From Pseudomonas asplenii (lineage in GTDB: Bacteria > Pseudomonadota > Gammaproteobacteria > Pseudomonadales > Pseudomonadaceae): DNA of 64,000 nucleotides. A program made the position numbers and the translations under genes. Under the pieces are notes generated by a model. The model made no database searches and had not been told where the DNA came from. It saw only the letters and a program-made list of their open reading frames with translations. The stretch covers positions 478,789 to 542,788 of the forward strand of contig NZ_JSYZ01000003.1 in assembly GCF_001293465.1 (NCBI RefSeq). The letters run 5' to 3'. Shown here piece by piece: positions 1 through 11,306 of this stretch (the first letter of the stretch is position 1; every line of letters begins with the position of its first letter).

Positions 1-21
1 TACCAATTTCACCACCTGGGC
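1..21 (-). tRNA. tRNA-Leu, 5' end only (cut by window edge)
   Basis: The first 21 bases are the reverse complement of the 5' end of a tRNA-Leu (acceptor strand and start of the D arm) and are identical to the same part of the complete tRNA-Leu at 303-389. The anticodon lies outside the window, so the isoacceptor is unknown. It has its own promoter at 53-81. Confidence 0.85.
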
Positions 22-52
22 ATCTTCAGCGTTGTCGCTGTTGATGTGGCGC

Positions 53-81
53 ACTATACGGACACTGTTTTGATCTGTAAA
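53..81 (-). promoter_or_regulatory. sigma-70 promoter of the left tRNA-Leu
   Basis: Read on the minus strand: -35 TTTACA (76-81), 17-bp spacer, -10 TATAGT (53-58), followed by a GC-rich GCGCC discriminator as is usual for stable-RNA genes under stringent control. Layout and sequence repeat those of the second tRNA promoter at 424-452. Confidence 0.75.
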
Positions 82-245
82 CCCCTGTTTTGCTTTTAAT
101 AAATCATTTTTTCTCGACAGGGGTGGGTGGGGGCTTTTCTATCTTGGGGGTGTCGCGAAATATCGACTGTCCTGCAGTTACCACCGGCAGGCCGGCTTCC
201 ACGGAGGCGTGTTTCGGGGAAGGATATTTTTGCTGGACCAGAAAC

Positions 246-268
246 GCAAAAACCCGCTTTCGCGGGTT
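246..268 (-). terminator. Rho-independent terminator of tRNA-Leu (303-389)
   Basis: On the minus strand a 7-bp stem AACCCGC/GCGGGTT with a GAAA loop is followed by a short T tract. It lies about 35 bases beyond the 3' end of the tRNA, between the two tRNA genes, so each tRNA appears to be its own transcription unit. Confidence 0.75.
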
Positions 269-302
269 TCTGGAGAACTTCAGAATTTCTGAAGTTTGAA
301 AT

Positions 303-389
303 TGGTGCCCAGGAGAAGACTCGAACTTCCACGACCTTTCGGTCACCAGCACCTGAAGCTGGCGTGTCTACCAATTTCACCACCTGGGC
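303..389 (-). tRNA. tRNA-Leu (anticodon CAG)
   Basis: An 87-nt gene on the minus strand. Acceptor stem GCCCAGG/CCTGGGC, encoded CCA end, D arm GGTAGAC, anticodon stem CCAGC/GCTGG enclosing loop TTCAGGT (anticodon CAG), a long variable arm typical of class II tRNAs, and a T arm containing GTTCGAGTC. It decodes CUG, the main Leu codon in GC-rich Pseudomonas. Confidence 0.95.
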
Positions 390-423
390 AGTATCTTCAA
401 CGTCTGCGTTGTCGATGGCGCGC

Positions 424-452
424 ACTATACGGAGCCTCTCAGGGGCTGTAAA
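424..452 (-). promoter_or_regulatory. sigma-70 promoter of tRNA-Leu (303-389)
   Basis: On the minus strand: -35 TTTACA (447-452), exact 17-bp spacer, -10 TATAGT (424-429), then a GCGCGCC discriminator. The tRNA 5' end is 35 bases downstream. Confidence 0.8.
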
Positions 453-614
453 CCCCTGCAGGCAAAAAAATGCAAAAAATCTCTCAAGCGCTCTGCAATA
501 ACGTCTGGCGCTGCTGGCAAAGGGATTTTCTGGCGCCATCCGCGCCTGAAATTTCCCGTTTCAATACGCGTATGCCAAACTAACCGGGCATATAGACAAG
601 GTGAAATTTATCTA

Positions 615-3206
615 ATGGCCGATTGGCAGTCCCTCGATCCCGAGGCCGCTCGTGAAGCGGAAAAATACGAAAACCCTATTCCCAGCCGTGAGTTGATCCT
701 GGCGCATCTGTCCGAGCGCGGGTCGCCGGCCAGTCGCGAGCAACTGGTGGAAGAGTTCGGTCTGAATACCGAAGACCAGGTGGAGGCTCTGCGCCGCCGC
801 CTGCGCGCCATGGAGCGCGATGCTCAACTGATTTATACCCGTCGTGGCACCTACGCCCCGGTGGACAAGCTGGACCTGATCCTCGGCCGCATCGCCGGCC
901 ATCGGGACGGTTTCGGCTTCCTGATCCCCGACGACGGCAGCGAAGACCTGTTCATGAGTCCCGCGCAGATGCGCCTGGTATTCGACGGCGACCGTGCCCT
1001 GGCGCGGGTGTCCGGCGTGGACCGGCGTGGCCGTCGAGAAGGCGTGATCGTCGAGGTGGTGTCCCGTGCCCACGAGACCATCGTCGGTCGCTACTTCGAG
1101 GAGGGCGGCATCGGCTTCGTGGTGGCCGACAACCCGAAGATCCAGCAGGAAGTGCTGGTCACCCCGGGCCGTAACGCCAACGCGCAGATCGGGCAGTTCG
1201 TCGCGGTGAAGATCACCCACTGGCCAACGCCGCGCTTCCAGCCCCAGGGCGATGTGGTCGAAGTGGTCGGTAACTACATGGCTCCCGGCATGGAAATCGA
1301 CGTTGCCCTGCGCACTTACGATATTCCCCATGTCTGGCCCGAGGCGGTGGTCAAGGAAGCGCGCAAGCTCAAGCCGGAAGTCGAGGAGAAGGACAAGGAG
1401 AAGCGTGTCGACCTGCGCGACCTGCCGTTCGTCACCATCGACGGCGAGGACGCCCGCGACTTCGATGACGCGGTCTACTGCGAGGCGATTCCGGGCAAGC
1501 TGCGGTTGTTCTCCGGTGGCTGGAAGCTGTACGTGGCGATCGCCGACGTTTCCAGCTACGTGAAAGTCGGCTCGGCGCTGGACGCCGAGGCCCAGGTGCG
1601 TGGCAACTCGGTGTACTTCCCCGAGCGCGTGGTGCCGATGCTGCCGGAAGAGCTGTCCAACGGCCTGTGCTCGTTGAACCCGCATGTCGATCGCCTGGCG
1701 ATGGTCTGCGAAATGACCATCTCGAAAAAGGGCGAGATGACCGACTACGTGTTCTACGAGGCGGTGATCCACTCCCATGCGCGCCTGACCTACAACAAGG
1801 TCAGCACCATCCTGGAGCAGCCGAAGACCGCCGAGGCCAAGCGTCTGCGTGCCCAGTACGGAGAAGTGGTGCCAGACCTCAAGCAGCTCTACGCGCTGTA
1901 CAAGGTCCTGCTGGCGGCCCGTCATACCCGTGGCGCGATCGATTTCGAAACCCAGGAGACCCGGATCATCTTCGGCTCCGAGCGCAAGATTGCCGAGATC
2001 CGTCCGACCACCCGCAATGATGCGCACAAGCTGATCGAGGAATGCATGCTGGCGGCCAACGTCGCCACCGCCGAGTTCCTCCAGAAACACGAGATTCCGG
2101 CCCTGTACCGGGTGCACGATGGTCCGCCGCCGGAGCGCCTGGAGAAGTTGCGGGCATTCCTCGGCGAACTGGGCCTGTCGCTGCACAAGGGCAAGGAAGG
2201 GCCGACGCCGAAGGACTACCAGGCCCTGCTGGCCAGTATCCAGAACCGCCCGGATTTCCACCTGATCCAGACCGTGATGCTGCGCTCCCTGAGCCAGGCG
2301 GTGTACAGCGCCGAGAACGATGGCCACTTCGGCCTGAATTACGAGGCCTACACCCACTTCACGTCGCCGATCCGTCGCTATCCGGACCTGCTGACGCACC
2401 GGGCGATCCGCAGCGTGATCCATTCGAAGCAGAACACCCCGCATGTACGTCGTGCCGGGGCGATGAGCATTCCGAAGGCGCGCATCTATCCGTACGACGA
2501 AGCGGCGCTGGAGCAGTTGGGCGAGCAGTGCTCGATGAGCGAGCGCCGTGCCGACGAAGCCACCCGCGACGTGGTGAACTGGCTCAAGTGCGAGTTCATG
2601 AAGGACCGCGTGGGCGAATCGTTCCCGGGCGTGGTCACCGCGGTGACCGGTTTCGGCCTGTTCGTCGAGCTGACCGACATCTACGTCGAGGGCCTGGTGC
2701 ACGTCACCGCCTTGCCGGGCGACTACTACCACTTCGATCCGGTGCACCATCGCCTGTCGGGCGAGCGCACCGGTCGCAGCTTCCGCCTCGGTGATACGGT
2801 CGAGGTCAAGGTCATGCGCGTCGACCTCGACGAGCGCAAGATCGACTTCGAGATGGCCGAGAAAACCCTGTCGGCTCCGGTTGGGCGCAGCACTGGCAAG
2901 AAGCGTGGGGCCGAAGCCGCCCCGGCGCCGGTGGTCGAGCAGGCTGCCGAGCCGGCCCGGGCTTCCCGTCGCAGTGCCGAGAAGAAGTCCGGCGACGCCT
3001 ACCGCTCCAGCGATGCCGCGGCGAAGAACGCCGAGGTGCGCAAGAGTCGCGAGATGAAGAAGGCGTTGCTGGCCGAGGCGAAGACTGGCGGCAAGCCCAA
3101 GGTCGAGAGCAAGGCCGGTCGGGGTGGCTCTTCGGAAAAGCCGAGCAAACACCGCAAGGGGCCGTCGAAGAACGGTCCGGCACGTAAATCCAAGGGCAAG
3201 TCATGA
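615..3206 (+). CDS. rnr: Ribonuclease R (3'-5' exoribonuclease)
   Basis: An 863-residue RNase II/RNB-family exonuclease that degrades structured RNA, takes part in rRNA and tmRNA quality control, and helps in cold growth. An N-terminal winged-helix and cold-shock region precedes the RNB domain. The catalytic Asp cluster DGEDARDFDD sits near residues 275-285, an S1 domain (GVVTAVTGFGLFVEL) near 670-750, and a Lys/Arg/Ala-rich low-complexity tail fills the last ~120 residues, all typical of RNase R. AAGGTG lies upstream of the ATG. The stop codon overlaps the rlmB start (ATGA), so the two are translationally coupled. The very long antisense frame across it is a GC-driven shadow. Confidence 0.97.
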   Translation: MADWQSLDPEAAREAEKYENPIPSRELILAHLSERGSPASREQLVEEFGLNTEDQVEALRRRLRAMERDAQLIYTRRGTYAPVDKLDLILGRIAGHRDGFGFLIPDDGSEDLFMSPAQMRLVFDGDRALARVSGVDRRGRREGVIVEVVSRAHETIVGRYFEEGGIGFVVADNPKIQQEVLVTPGRNANAQIGQFVAVKITHWPTPRFQPQGDVVEVVGNYMAPGMEIDVALRTYDIPHVWPEAVVKEARKLKPEVEEKDKEKRVDLRDLPFVTIDGEDARDFDDAVYCEAIPGKLRLFSGGWKLYVAIADVSSYVKVGSALDAEAQVRGNSVYFPERVVPMLPEELSNGLCSLNPHVDRLAMVCEMTISKKGEMTDYVFYEAVIHSHARLTYNKVSTILEQPKTAEAKRLRAQYGEVVPDLKQLYALYKVLLAARHTRGAIDFETQETRIIFGSERKIAEIRPTTRNDAHKLIEECMLAANVATAEFLQKHEIPALYRVHDGPPPERLEKLRAFLGELGLSLHKGKEGPTPKDYQALLASIQNRPDFHLIQTVMLRSLSQAVYSAENDGHFGLNYEAYTHFTSPIRRYPDLLTHRAIRSVIHSKQNTPHVRRAGAMSIPKARIYPYDEAALEQLGEQCSMSERRADEATRDVVNWLKCEFMKDRVGESFPGVVTAVTGFGLFVELTDIYVEGLVHVTALPGDYYHFDPVHHRLSGERTGRSFRLGDTVEVKVMRVDLDERKIDFEMAEKTLSAPVGRSTGKKRGAEAAPAPVVEQAAEPARASRRSAEKKSGDAYRSSDAAAKNAEVRKSREMKKALLAEAKTGGKPKVESKAGRGGSSEKPSKHRKGPSKNGPARKSKGKS

Positions 3207-3964
3207 GTCAGCTGGAAAAGATCTACGGCGTGCATGCCGTGGAGGCGCTGCTGCGTCATCACCCCAAGCGCGTCAAGCAGATCTGGCTGGCGGAAGGCCG
3301 CAGCGATCCGCGGGTTCAGCCCCTGTTGCAGTTGGCGGGCGAGAACCGCGTAGCGGTCGGCCAGGCCGAGCGCCGCGAGATGGATGCCTGGGTCGAGGGC
3401 GTGCACCAGGGCGTAGTGGCGGAGGTCAGTCCGAGCCAGGTCTGGGGTGAGGCGATGCTCGACGAGCTGCTCGATCGCACCGAAGGCGCGCCGCTGATCC
3501 TGGTGCTCGATGGCGTGACCGACCCGCACAACCTCGGCGCCTGCCTGCGCACCGCCGATGCGGCCGGTGCGCTGGCGGTGGTGGTGCCCAAGGACAAGTC
3601 GGCAACCCTGACGCCGGTGGTGCGCAAGGTGGCCTGTGGCGCCGCGGAAGTGATTCCGCTGGTGGCCGTGACCAACCTCGCGCGCACCCTGGAAAAGCTT
3701 CAGCAGCGCGGTCTGTGGGTTGTCGGCACGGCGGGCGAAGCCGAGCAGGAACTGTACCAGCAGGACCTGACCGGCCCGACCATCCTGGTCATGGGCGCCG
3801 AAGGCAAAGGCATGCGCCGCCTGACCCGCGAACATTGCGATTTCCTGGTGAAGTTGCCGATGGCGGGCAGCGTCAGCAGTCTCAACGTCTCCGTGGCCAC
3901 CGGGGTGTGCCTGTTCGAGGCGATGCGCCAGCGTAGCGTCAAGGCCGCCGCCAAGAAGGCCTGA
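3203..3964 (+). CDS. rlmB: 23S rRNA (guanosine-2'-O)-methyltransferase RlmB
   Basis: A 253-residue SPOUT-class (TrmH family) methyltransferase expected to methylate G2251 of 23S rRNA (E. coli numbering). An N-terminal substrate-binding domain starts EKIYGVHAVEALL. The C-terminal knotted domain carries the three TrmH motifs: DGVTDPHNLGACLRTADAAG, GAEGKGMRRL near residue 199, and SVSSLNVSVATGVCLFE near the end. It overlaps the end of rnr by 4 bases, an rnr-rlmB pairing conserved in gammaproteobacteria. Confidence 0.96.
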   Translation: MSQLEKIYGVHAVEALLRHHPKRVKQIWLAEGRSDPRVQPLLQLAGENRVAVGQAERREMDAWVEGVHQGVVAEVSPSQVWGEAMLDELLDRTEGAPLILVLDGVTDPHNLGACLRTADAAGALAVVVPKDKSATLTPVVRKVACGAAEVIPLVAVTNLARTLEKLQQRGLWVVGTAGEAEQELYQQDLTGPTILVMGAEGKGMRRLTREHCDFLVKLPMAGSVSSLNVSVATGVCLFEAMRQRSVKAAAKKA

Positions 3965-4074
3965 CCCCGGGCAGCCGACTGGCTGGCGATGAACGATCGG
4001 CCAATAGCGCGTCGACACCATCGCCAGCAAGCCGGCTCCCACTGCTGAATCTGTTCAAATAATCACCAATTGCC

Positions 4075-4103
4075 TTGCGCCCCACGCGCCCCTTCTCTAC
4101 AAT
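4075..4103 (+). promoter_or_regulatory. Promoter of the rpsF operon
   Basis: -35 TTGCGC (4075-4080), 17-bp spacer, -10 TACAAT (4098-4103) and a GC-rich GCGCCCC discriminator, about 120 bases before rpsF. The leader can pair CTTGCC with GGCAAG (about 4111-4152). In many bacteria rpsF leaders bind the S6:S18 dimer for autoregulation, but I cannot confirm that RNA motif by eye. Confidence 0.65.
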
Positions 4104-4223
4104 TGCGCCCCTTGCCGTGATGGCTGGCGCATTTGTGCCTACTCCAAGGCAAGACACACCAGTGTCATTCACTCCTTGTCTGACCGCTTTTGAGTGGCAG
4201 GCTACAACCCGTAAGGAGCATTC

Positions 4224-4646
4224 ATGCGTCATTACGAAATTATCTTCTTGGTCCACCCGGATCAAAGCGAGCAAGTCGGCGGCATGGTTGAGCGTTACAC
4301 CAAGCTGATCGAAGAAGACGGCGGCAAAATCCACCGCCTGGAAGACTGGGGCCGTCGTCAACTGGCCTATGCAATCAACAATGTTCACAAGGCTCACTAC
4401 GTGATGCTGAACGTTGAGTGCACCGGCAAGGCCCTGGCCGAGCTGGAAGACAACTTCCGCTACAACGATGCTGTGATCCGTAACCTGGTCATCCGTCGTG
4501 ACGAAGCCATCACTGGCCAGTCCGAGATGCTCAAGGCTGAAGAAAACCGCAGTGAGCGCCGTGAGCGTCGCGACCGTCCTGAGCACTCCGACGCTGAAGG
4601 CGTTGAGGGTGATGACAGCGACAACAGCGATAACGCTGACGAGTAA
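4224..4646 (+). CDS. rpsF: 30S ribosomal protein S6
   Basis: A 140-residue S6 protein, which forms a dimer with S18 on the 30S platform. It begins [18 protein letters not shown] and carries the conserved [19 protein letters not shown] segment. The C-terminal extension ([14 protein letters not shown] and then Asp/Asn-rich) is acidic, as in other Pseudomonas S6 proteins that are RimK substrates. RBS AAGGAG lies just before the start. It is followed by rpsR after 28 bases in one operon. Confidence 0.97.
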   Translation: MRHYEIIFLVHPDQSEQVGGMVERYTKLIEEDGGKIHRLEDWGRRQLAYAINNVHKAHYVMLNVECTGKALAELEDNFRYNDAVIRNLVIRRDEAITGQSEMLKAEENRSERRERRDRPEHSDAEGVEGDDSDNSDNADE

Positions 4647-4674
4647 TCCACGGATCTTTTGAGGAGCCTATTAC

Positions 4675-4905
4675 ATGGCACGTTTCTTCCGTCGTCGTAA
4701 ATTCTGCCGCTTCACCGCTGAAGACGTGAAAGAGATCGATTACAAAGATCTCAACACTCTGAAAGCCTACGTATCCGAAACCGGCAAAATCGTTCCAAGC
4801 CGTATCACCGGTACCAAGGCTCGTTATCAGCGTCAGCTGGCTACCGCTATCAAGCGCGCCCGCTTCCTGGCCCTGCTGGCCTACACCGACAGCCACGGCC
4901 GCTGA
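4675..4905 (+). CDS. rpsR: 30S ribosomal protein S18
   Basis: A 76-residue basic protein, full length for bS18, beginning [18 protein letters not shown] with the conserved [18 protein letters not shown] segment. It binds 16S rRNA together with S6. RBS GAGGAG precedes the start codon. Third gene after rlmB and part of the rpsF-rpsR-(membrane protein)-rplI operon. Confidence 0.98.
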
Positions 4906-4941
4906 GACCGGGTCGTCGACAGGTAGTAAAGGATTGAGTGC

Positions 4942-5838
4942 ATGCGTGCCTTAGCTGACTTCATCATGCGGGGACGTGTGCAGGCCACGCTGGTCGTGGC
5001 CGGAGCTGCGGCATTGCCGCTGTTGTTCTGGTTGAGTGCCGCCGCCGGGAGCCTCGTGCTCCTGCGGCGCGGTTCGGACGCTTCGAGCGTCCTGGGTATC
5101 GGATTGTTGTCGGTGTTGTTGAGCTGGCACTTTTTCGGCGACCCGACAGCCCTTCTGGTGCTGCTCGGCAGTTGCAGCCTGGCGTTGGTCTTGCGCGCCG
5201 GGCATACCTGGAACCGCGTGCTGCTGTGCAGCATGGCCGTGGGATTGTTGTGTGCGATGAGCCTGGGAACCGTGTTCGGTTCCTTCATCGAGTCGCTGGC
5301 GAAGACGTTCGAACACGTCATGCCGCTGGCGATGGGTGAGGTCTACGAGAAGTTCTCGGCCGACCAGAAGGCGTTTCTCATCTCCCTGACAGTCCCGCTG
5401 ATGATCATTTCGACGGCGATTTCGTTGCAGGTCTTCAGTGTGCTGTGCCTGATTCTTGGGCGCTATTGGCAAGCGTCGTTGTATAACCCTGGTGGTTTCG
5501 GTCGCGAGTTTCGCGCCATCCGACTGCCGAAGAACGTGACGCTGTCACTGCTGGCCGTCATGTGTATCGCCCCGTTTTTCGGGTTGCATGCACTGATCCT
5601 GTTGCCGCTGTGCAGCGTACCGCTGGTCTTCGCCGGCCTGGCCCTGATTCACGGGCTGGTGGCGCAGAAACGACTGGCCTCTTTCTGGCTGGTGGGGATA
5701 TACGTGACGTTCTTGCCGTTCATGCACCTGCTCGGTCCGTTGCTCGTGGTATTGGCCATTGTCGACAGCCTGATTGATTTTCGCGGACGCCTGGCGTCGA
5801 AGGACCCCGGTAACGGTTCCGCGAACGGTGAAGGTTAA
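4942..5838 (+). CDS. Conserved inner-membrane protein in the ribosomal operon (DUF2232/YybS-like)
   Basis: A 298-residue protein made almost wholly of hydrophobic helices; I count about eight candidate membrane segments (for example LPLLFWLSAAAGSLVLL and LTVPLMIISTAISLQVF). No catalytic motif is visible. The position between rpsR and rplI is the same as that of PA4933 in P. aeruginosa. The YybS/DUF2232 assignment rests on topology and context rather than a motif, and the function is unknown. It starts 36 bases after rpsR with AAAGGA before the ATG, and ends 21 bases before rplI, so it should share the ribosomal-protein transcript. Confidence 0.8.
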   Translation: MRALADFIMRGRVQATLVVAGAAALPLLFWLSAAAGSLVLLRRGSDASSVLGIGLLSVLLSWHFFGDPTALLVLLGSCSLALVLRAGHTWNRVLLCSMAVGLLCAMSLGTVFGSFIESLAKTFEHVMPLAMGEVYEKFSADQKAFLISLTVPLMIISTAISLQVFSVLCLILGRYWQASLYNPGGFGREFRAIRLPKNVTLSLLAVMCIAPFFGLHALILLPLCSVPLVFAGLALIHGLVAQKRLASFWLVGIYVTFLPFMHLLGPLLVVLAIVDSLIDFRGRLASKDPGNGSANGEG

Positions 5839-5859
5839 AAGTTAAGAGGTTATTACCAA

Positions 5860-6306
5860 ATGGAACTGATCCTGCTGGAAAAAATCGCCAACCTGGGCAA
5901 CCTGGGCGACAAAGTAAAAGTGAAGGCCGGTTACGGTCGTAACTACCTGCTGCCTTTCGGCAAAGCCACCGCTGCGACCGCTGCCAACCTGGCCGCTTTC
6001 GAAGAGCGTCGTGCCGAGCTGGAAAAAGCAGCAGCCGAGAAGAAAGCTTCGGCTGAATCGCGCGCCGCCCAACTGGCTGAGCTGGAAGTGACCATCACTG
6101 CCACCGCTGGTGACGAAGGCAAGCTGTTCGGTTCGATCGGCACCCACGACATCGCTGATGCCCTGACCGCCTCCGGCGTCGAAGTGGCCAAGAGCGAAGT
6201 GCGTCTGCCGAACGGCACCATCCGCAACGTGGGTGAATTCGACGTCGCCGTGCACCTGCACGCCGAAGTTGAAGCAACCGTACGCGTTGTTGTGGTGGCT
6301 GCCTAA
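5860..6306 (+). CDS. rplI: 50S ribosomal protein L9
   Basis: A 148-residue bL9. The N-terminal rRNA-binding domain begins [19 protein letters not shown] and includes [15 protein letters not shown]. It is followed by the long connecting helix rich in Ala/Glu/Lys (residues 45-75) and the C-terminal domain. Full family length. Last gene of the rpsF operon, followed by a strong terminator. Confidence 0.98.
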   Translation: MELILLEKIANLGNLGDKVKVKAGYGRNYLLPFGKATAATAANLAAFEERRAELEKAAAEKKASAESRAAQLAELEVTITATAGDEGKLFGSIGTHDIADALTASGVEVAKSEVRLPNGTIRNVGEFDVAVHLHAEVEATVRVVVVAA

Positions 6307-6352
6307 GCAGCACTCGATCGTCTGGCGGCTTGCCCGCCAGCCGGTTAACATC

Positions 6353-6392
6353 GGGCACGACTCTGTTCATTCAGGTCGTGCCCTTTGTTTTT
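6353..6392 (+). terminator. Rho-independent terminator after rplI
   Basis: A 9-bp stem GGGCACGAC (6353-6361)/GTCGTGCCC (6375-6383) followed by TTTGTTTTTT. It lies only about 30 bases before dnaB, so it either ends the ribosomal operon or attenuates read-through into dnaB. A second GC-rich hairpin without a T tract (CTGGCGG/CCGCCAG, 6322-6340) precedes it. Confidence 0.85.
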
Positions 6393-6421
6393 TGGCTCCA
6401 ACCAACTGATTCCAAGTGGCT

Positions 6422-7819
6422 ATGAACGAAATCTCCGCTCCCGAGCAATACGATCTGCAAACCGCTGCCCTGAAGGTGCCGCCGCATTCCATCGAGGCCG
6501 AACAGGCCGTACTCGGTGGCCTGATGCTGGACAACAACGCCTGGGAACGCGTGCTGGACCTGGTCTCGGACGGTGACTTCTATCGACATGACCACCGCCT
6601 GATTTTCCGTGCGATCGCCCGTCTGGCCGACCAGAACCTGCCGATCGACGTGGTGACCCTGGCCGAACAGCTGGACAAGGAAGGGCAGACGGCCCAGGTC
6701 GGCGGCCTCGGCTACCTCGGCGAGTTGGCAAAAAACACCCCATCGGTGGCCAACATCAAGGCCTATGCCTCGATCGTCCGCGAGCGGGCTACCCTGCGGC
6801 AACTGATCGGCATCACCAACGACATCGCCGACAGTGCCTTCAACCCCGAAGGCCGTACCGCCGAGGAGATCCTCGACGAGGCCGAGCGGCAGATCTTCCA
6901 GATCGCCGAGGCACGTCCCAAGACCGGCGGACCGGTGGGCGTCAATGAGCTGCTGACCAAGGCCATCGACCGTATCGACACCCTGTTCAACACCTCCGAC
7001 GCGATCACCGGCCTGTCCACCGGCTACACCGACCTCGACGAGAAGACCAGCGGCCTGCAGCCGGCCGACCTGATCATCGTCGCCGGCCGTCCGTCGATGG
7101 GTAAGACCACCTTCGCCATGAACCTGGTGGAGAACGCCGTGTTGCGCAGCGACAAGGCGGTGCTGGTGTACTCCCTCGAGATGCCAGGCGAATCGCTGAT
7201 CATGCGTATGCTGTCGTCCCTCGGCCGCATCGACCAGACCAAGGTGCGTTCCGGCCAACTGGAAGACGACGACTGGCCGCGCCTGACCTCGGCGGTCAAC
7301 CTGCTCAACGACCGCAAGCTGTTCATCGACGATACCGCAGGCATCAGCCCGTCGGAAATGCGTGCGCGGACCCGCCGCCTGGTGCGTGAGCACGGCGATA
7401 TCGCGCTGATCATGATCGACTACCTGCAGCTCATGCAGATCCCGGGCTCCAGCGGCGACAACCGGACCAACGAGATTTCCGAGATCTCCCGTTCCCTCAA
7501 GGCCCTGGCCAAGGAATTCAACTGCCCGGTGGTGGCCCTGTCCCAGCTCAACCGCTCCCTGGAACAACGGCCGAACAAGCGTCCGGTGAACTCCGACTTG
7601 CGGGAATCCGGAGCGATCGAGCAGGACGCCGACGTGATCATGTTCGTGTACCGCGACGAGGTCTATCACCCGGAGACCGAGCACAAGGGCATTGCCGAAA
7701 TCATCATCGGCAAGCAGCGGAACGGTCCGATCGGCTTCATCCGCCTGGCCTTCATCGGCAAGTACACCCGCTTCGAGAACCTCGCGCCGGGCAGCTACAA
7801 CTTCGACGACGACGAGTAG
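6422..7819 (+). CDS. dnaB: Replicative DNA helicase DnaB
   Basis: A 465-residue hexameric 5'-3' helicase that opens the fork and recruits primase. The N-terminal domain (residues ~15-115) carries [16 protein letters not shown]. The RecA-like C-terminal domain has Walker [10 protein letters not shown] near residue 222, Walker B-type [12 protein letters not shown], and [15 protein letters not shown] plus [16 protein letters not shown] use the ATG (MNEISAPEQ), which matches P. aeruginosa DnaB; the GTG two codons upstream is in frame but has no better RBS. No intein or insertion. Confidence 0.97.
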   Translation: MNEISAPEQYDLQTAALKVPPHSIEAEQAVLGGLMLDNNAWERVLDLVSDGDFYRHDHRLIFRAIARLADQNLPIDVVTLAEQLDKEGQTAQVGGLGYLGELAKNTPSVANIKAYASIVRERATLRQLIGITNDIADSAFNPEGRTAEEILDEAERQIFQIAEARPKTGGPVGVNELLTKAIDRIDTLFNTSDAITGLSTGYTDLDEKTSGLQPADLIIVAGRPSMGKTTFAMNLVENAVLRSDKAVLVYSLEMPGESLIMRMLSSLGRIDQTKVRSGQLEDDDWPRLTSAVNLLNDRKLFIDDTAGISPSEMRARTRRLVREHGDIALIMIDYLQLMQIPGSSGDNRTNEISEISRSLKALAKEFNCPVVALSQLNRSLEQRPNKRPVNSDLRESGAIEQDADVIMFVYRDEVYHPETEHKGIAEIIIGKQRNGPIGFIRLAFIGKYTRFENLAPGSYNFDDDE

Positions 7820-7862
7820 CGCCCAGTCGCCAGGCGTGCGACAGGGCAGACGCGATACGGAT

Positions 7863-7893
7863 AAACCCGACGATTATCGTCGGGTTTGATCAT
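7863..7893 (+). terminator. Rho-independent terminator after dnaB
   Basis: Perfect 11-bp stem AAACCCGACGA/TCGTCGGGTTT around a TTA loop. The T-rich run (cattttttg) follows after a few bases. It lies 45 bases after the dnaB stop. Confidence 0.85.
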
Positions 7894-7962
7894 TTTTTGT
7901 GCTATATTCCGCGCCCGCGATTTTTCATCTCGACACCTTTCATCTCGACATCGGTCACCGCC

Positions 7963-10263
<2,301 letters not shown>

Positions 10264-10284
10264 TACAGCGTTGCACCCGACAAG

Positions 10285-10308
10285 ACGCCAGCCCAGTGCT
10301 GGCGTTTT
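10285..10308 (+). terminator. Rho-independent terminator after ygiQ
   Basis: 8-bp stem ACGCCAGC/GCTGGCGT with a 5-nt loop and a TTTT tail, 22 bases after the ygiQ stop. Confidence 0.85.
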
Positions 10309-10385
10309 GCTTTCTATCGAAGAACGGGCGGGTTTGTTAAGGTTGCGGCGAATTTTCCACCGTTCGACTCAAGGATGAATCCCGC

Positions 10386-11306
10386 GTGAGCTCTTCGCTA
10401 CCCGGCATCGGCATGGACTCCAGTCCCTCCCAGTTTTTCGCCCGTCAGCGCATCGCCAGCCAGGTCGACCTGCCGCGGTTGTTCGCCGCGATCGATGCCG
10501 ATCCCGGCATCGTCGGTGCCGGTGTCGTGTACATCGACGCCGAATTCAACGTGGTGACCCTGCGTGAGTTCCAGCCGATCTGCAGCATCAAGCCCAAGCG
10601 GGTGATCCTGCGCGAGGCGCAGAAGTACATCGCGCCGAAGCAGTTCGCCCAGCAGGTACAGGACAATCCCCGGGAGTCGCGGCTGGTCAGCGAGGCCATC
10701 AATACCAGCCTGTCGTGTGCCGGCGCGGTGATCGGCTGGGTCGTGGTGCTCAGCGGCTCGGTGGCGGTGCCGTTTTCGGCCGGGGCCAGTTCGGTGCTGG
10801 TCGCCATCGGCTATACCGCTGCGGCCGCCAGTACTGCGCAGTGTCTGGTTGGCGGTTATCGGACGGTCAACGAAGTGACCAACCCGGCGCGCAACGACTA
10901 CCTCGACAGCGAGGCCTGGTACCAGTACACCTCGATCGCCCTGGATGCGGCTTCGCTGCTGGGTGTCGGCGCCTCCGCGCTGACCTCCATCAAGCTGGTG
11001 CGCATCACCAAGGCCACCACCGGCAAGAGTATCCGGGACGTGTTGCGCGGGCTCAATCGCCAGGAGCGGGCCAAGCTGACCAAGGAATTGCTGAGCATCA
11101 ACGACCCGCGCCTTACCCCGAAAATGCTCAAGCTGAAACAGTTGGCCGGCGAGTTGCCCAAACGCTTCACGCCGACCGAGATCCGCCATGCCACCATCAC
11201 CCAGATCAAGGATTCCCTGGGCGCGGCGATCGGGCTCACCGGCAGCGCCCTGTCCGGCAACGTGAAGACCATTGCCGTCGGGCTTTACGAGGAAATCGAC
11301 GAATGA
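10386..11306 (+). CDS. Uncharacterised protein with a glycine/alanine-rich double hydrophobic segment
   Basis: A 306-residue protein I do not recognise. It starts at GTG (MSSSLPGIGM). Residues ~20-100 look soluble. Two adjacent hydrophobic Gly/Ala/Ser-rich stretches (around residues 108-155, for example AGAVIGWVVVLSGSVAVPF) could form a membrane-inserting hairpin. They are followed by the polar segment EVTNPARNDYLDSEAWYQ and another hydrophobic stretch, then a basic helical C-terminal part. No signal peptide. It overlaps the next gene, a small membrane protein, by 4 bases (ATGA), so the two form a coupled pair. A soluble-membrane-soluble layout plus a small membrane partner would fit a toxin/immunity pair, but this is speculation. 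Confidence 0.75.
   Translation: MSSSLPGIGMDSSPSQFFARQRIASQVDLPRLFAAIDADPGIVGAGVVYIDAEFNVVTLREFQPICSIKPKRVILREAQKYIAPKQFAQQVQDNPRESRLVSEAINTSLSCAGAVIGWVVVLSGSVAVPFSAGASSVLVAIGYTAAAASTAQCLVGGYRTVNEVTNPARNDYLDSEAWYQYTSIALDAASLLGVGASALTSIKLVRITKATTGKSIRDVLRGLNRQERAKLTKELLSINDPRLTPKMLKLKQLAGELPKRFTPTEIRHATITQIKDSLGAAIGLTGSALSGNVKTIAVGLYEEIDE

Noticed and set aside
612..3152. 846-codon open frame on the minus strand opposite rnr
   Set aside because: It mirrors rnr codon for codon; long antisense frames are common in GC-rich genes. The product is a low-complexity His/Arg/Gln/Leu string with no domain, and the plus strand encodes a perfect RNase R.
6416..6421. GTG at 6416 as the dnaB start
   Set aside because: It adds only two residues, has no better RBS, and the ATG at 6422 gives the N terminus known from P. 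aeruginosa DnaB.
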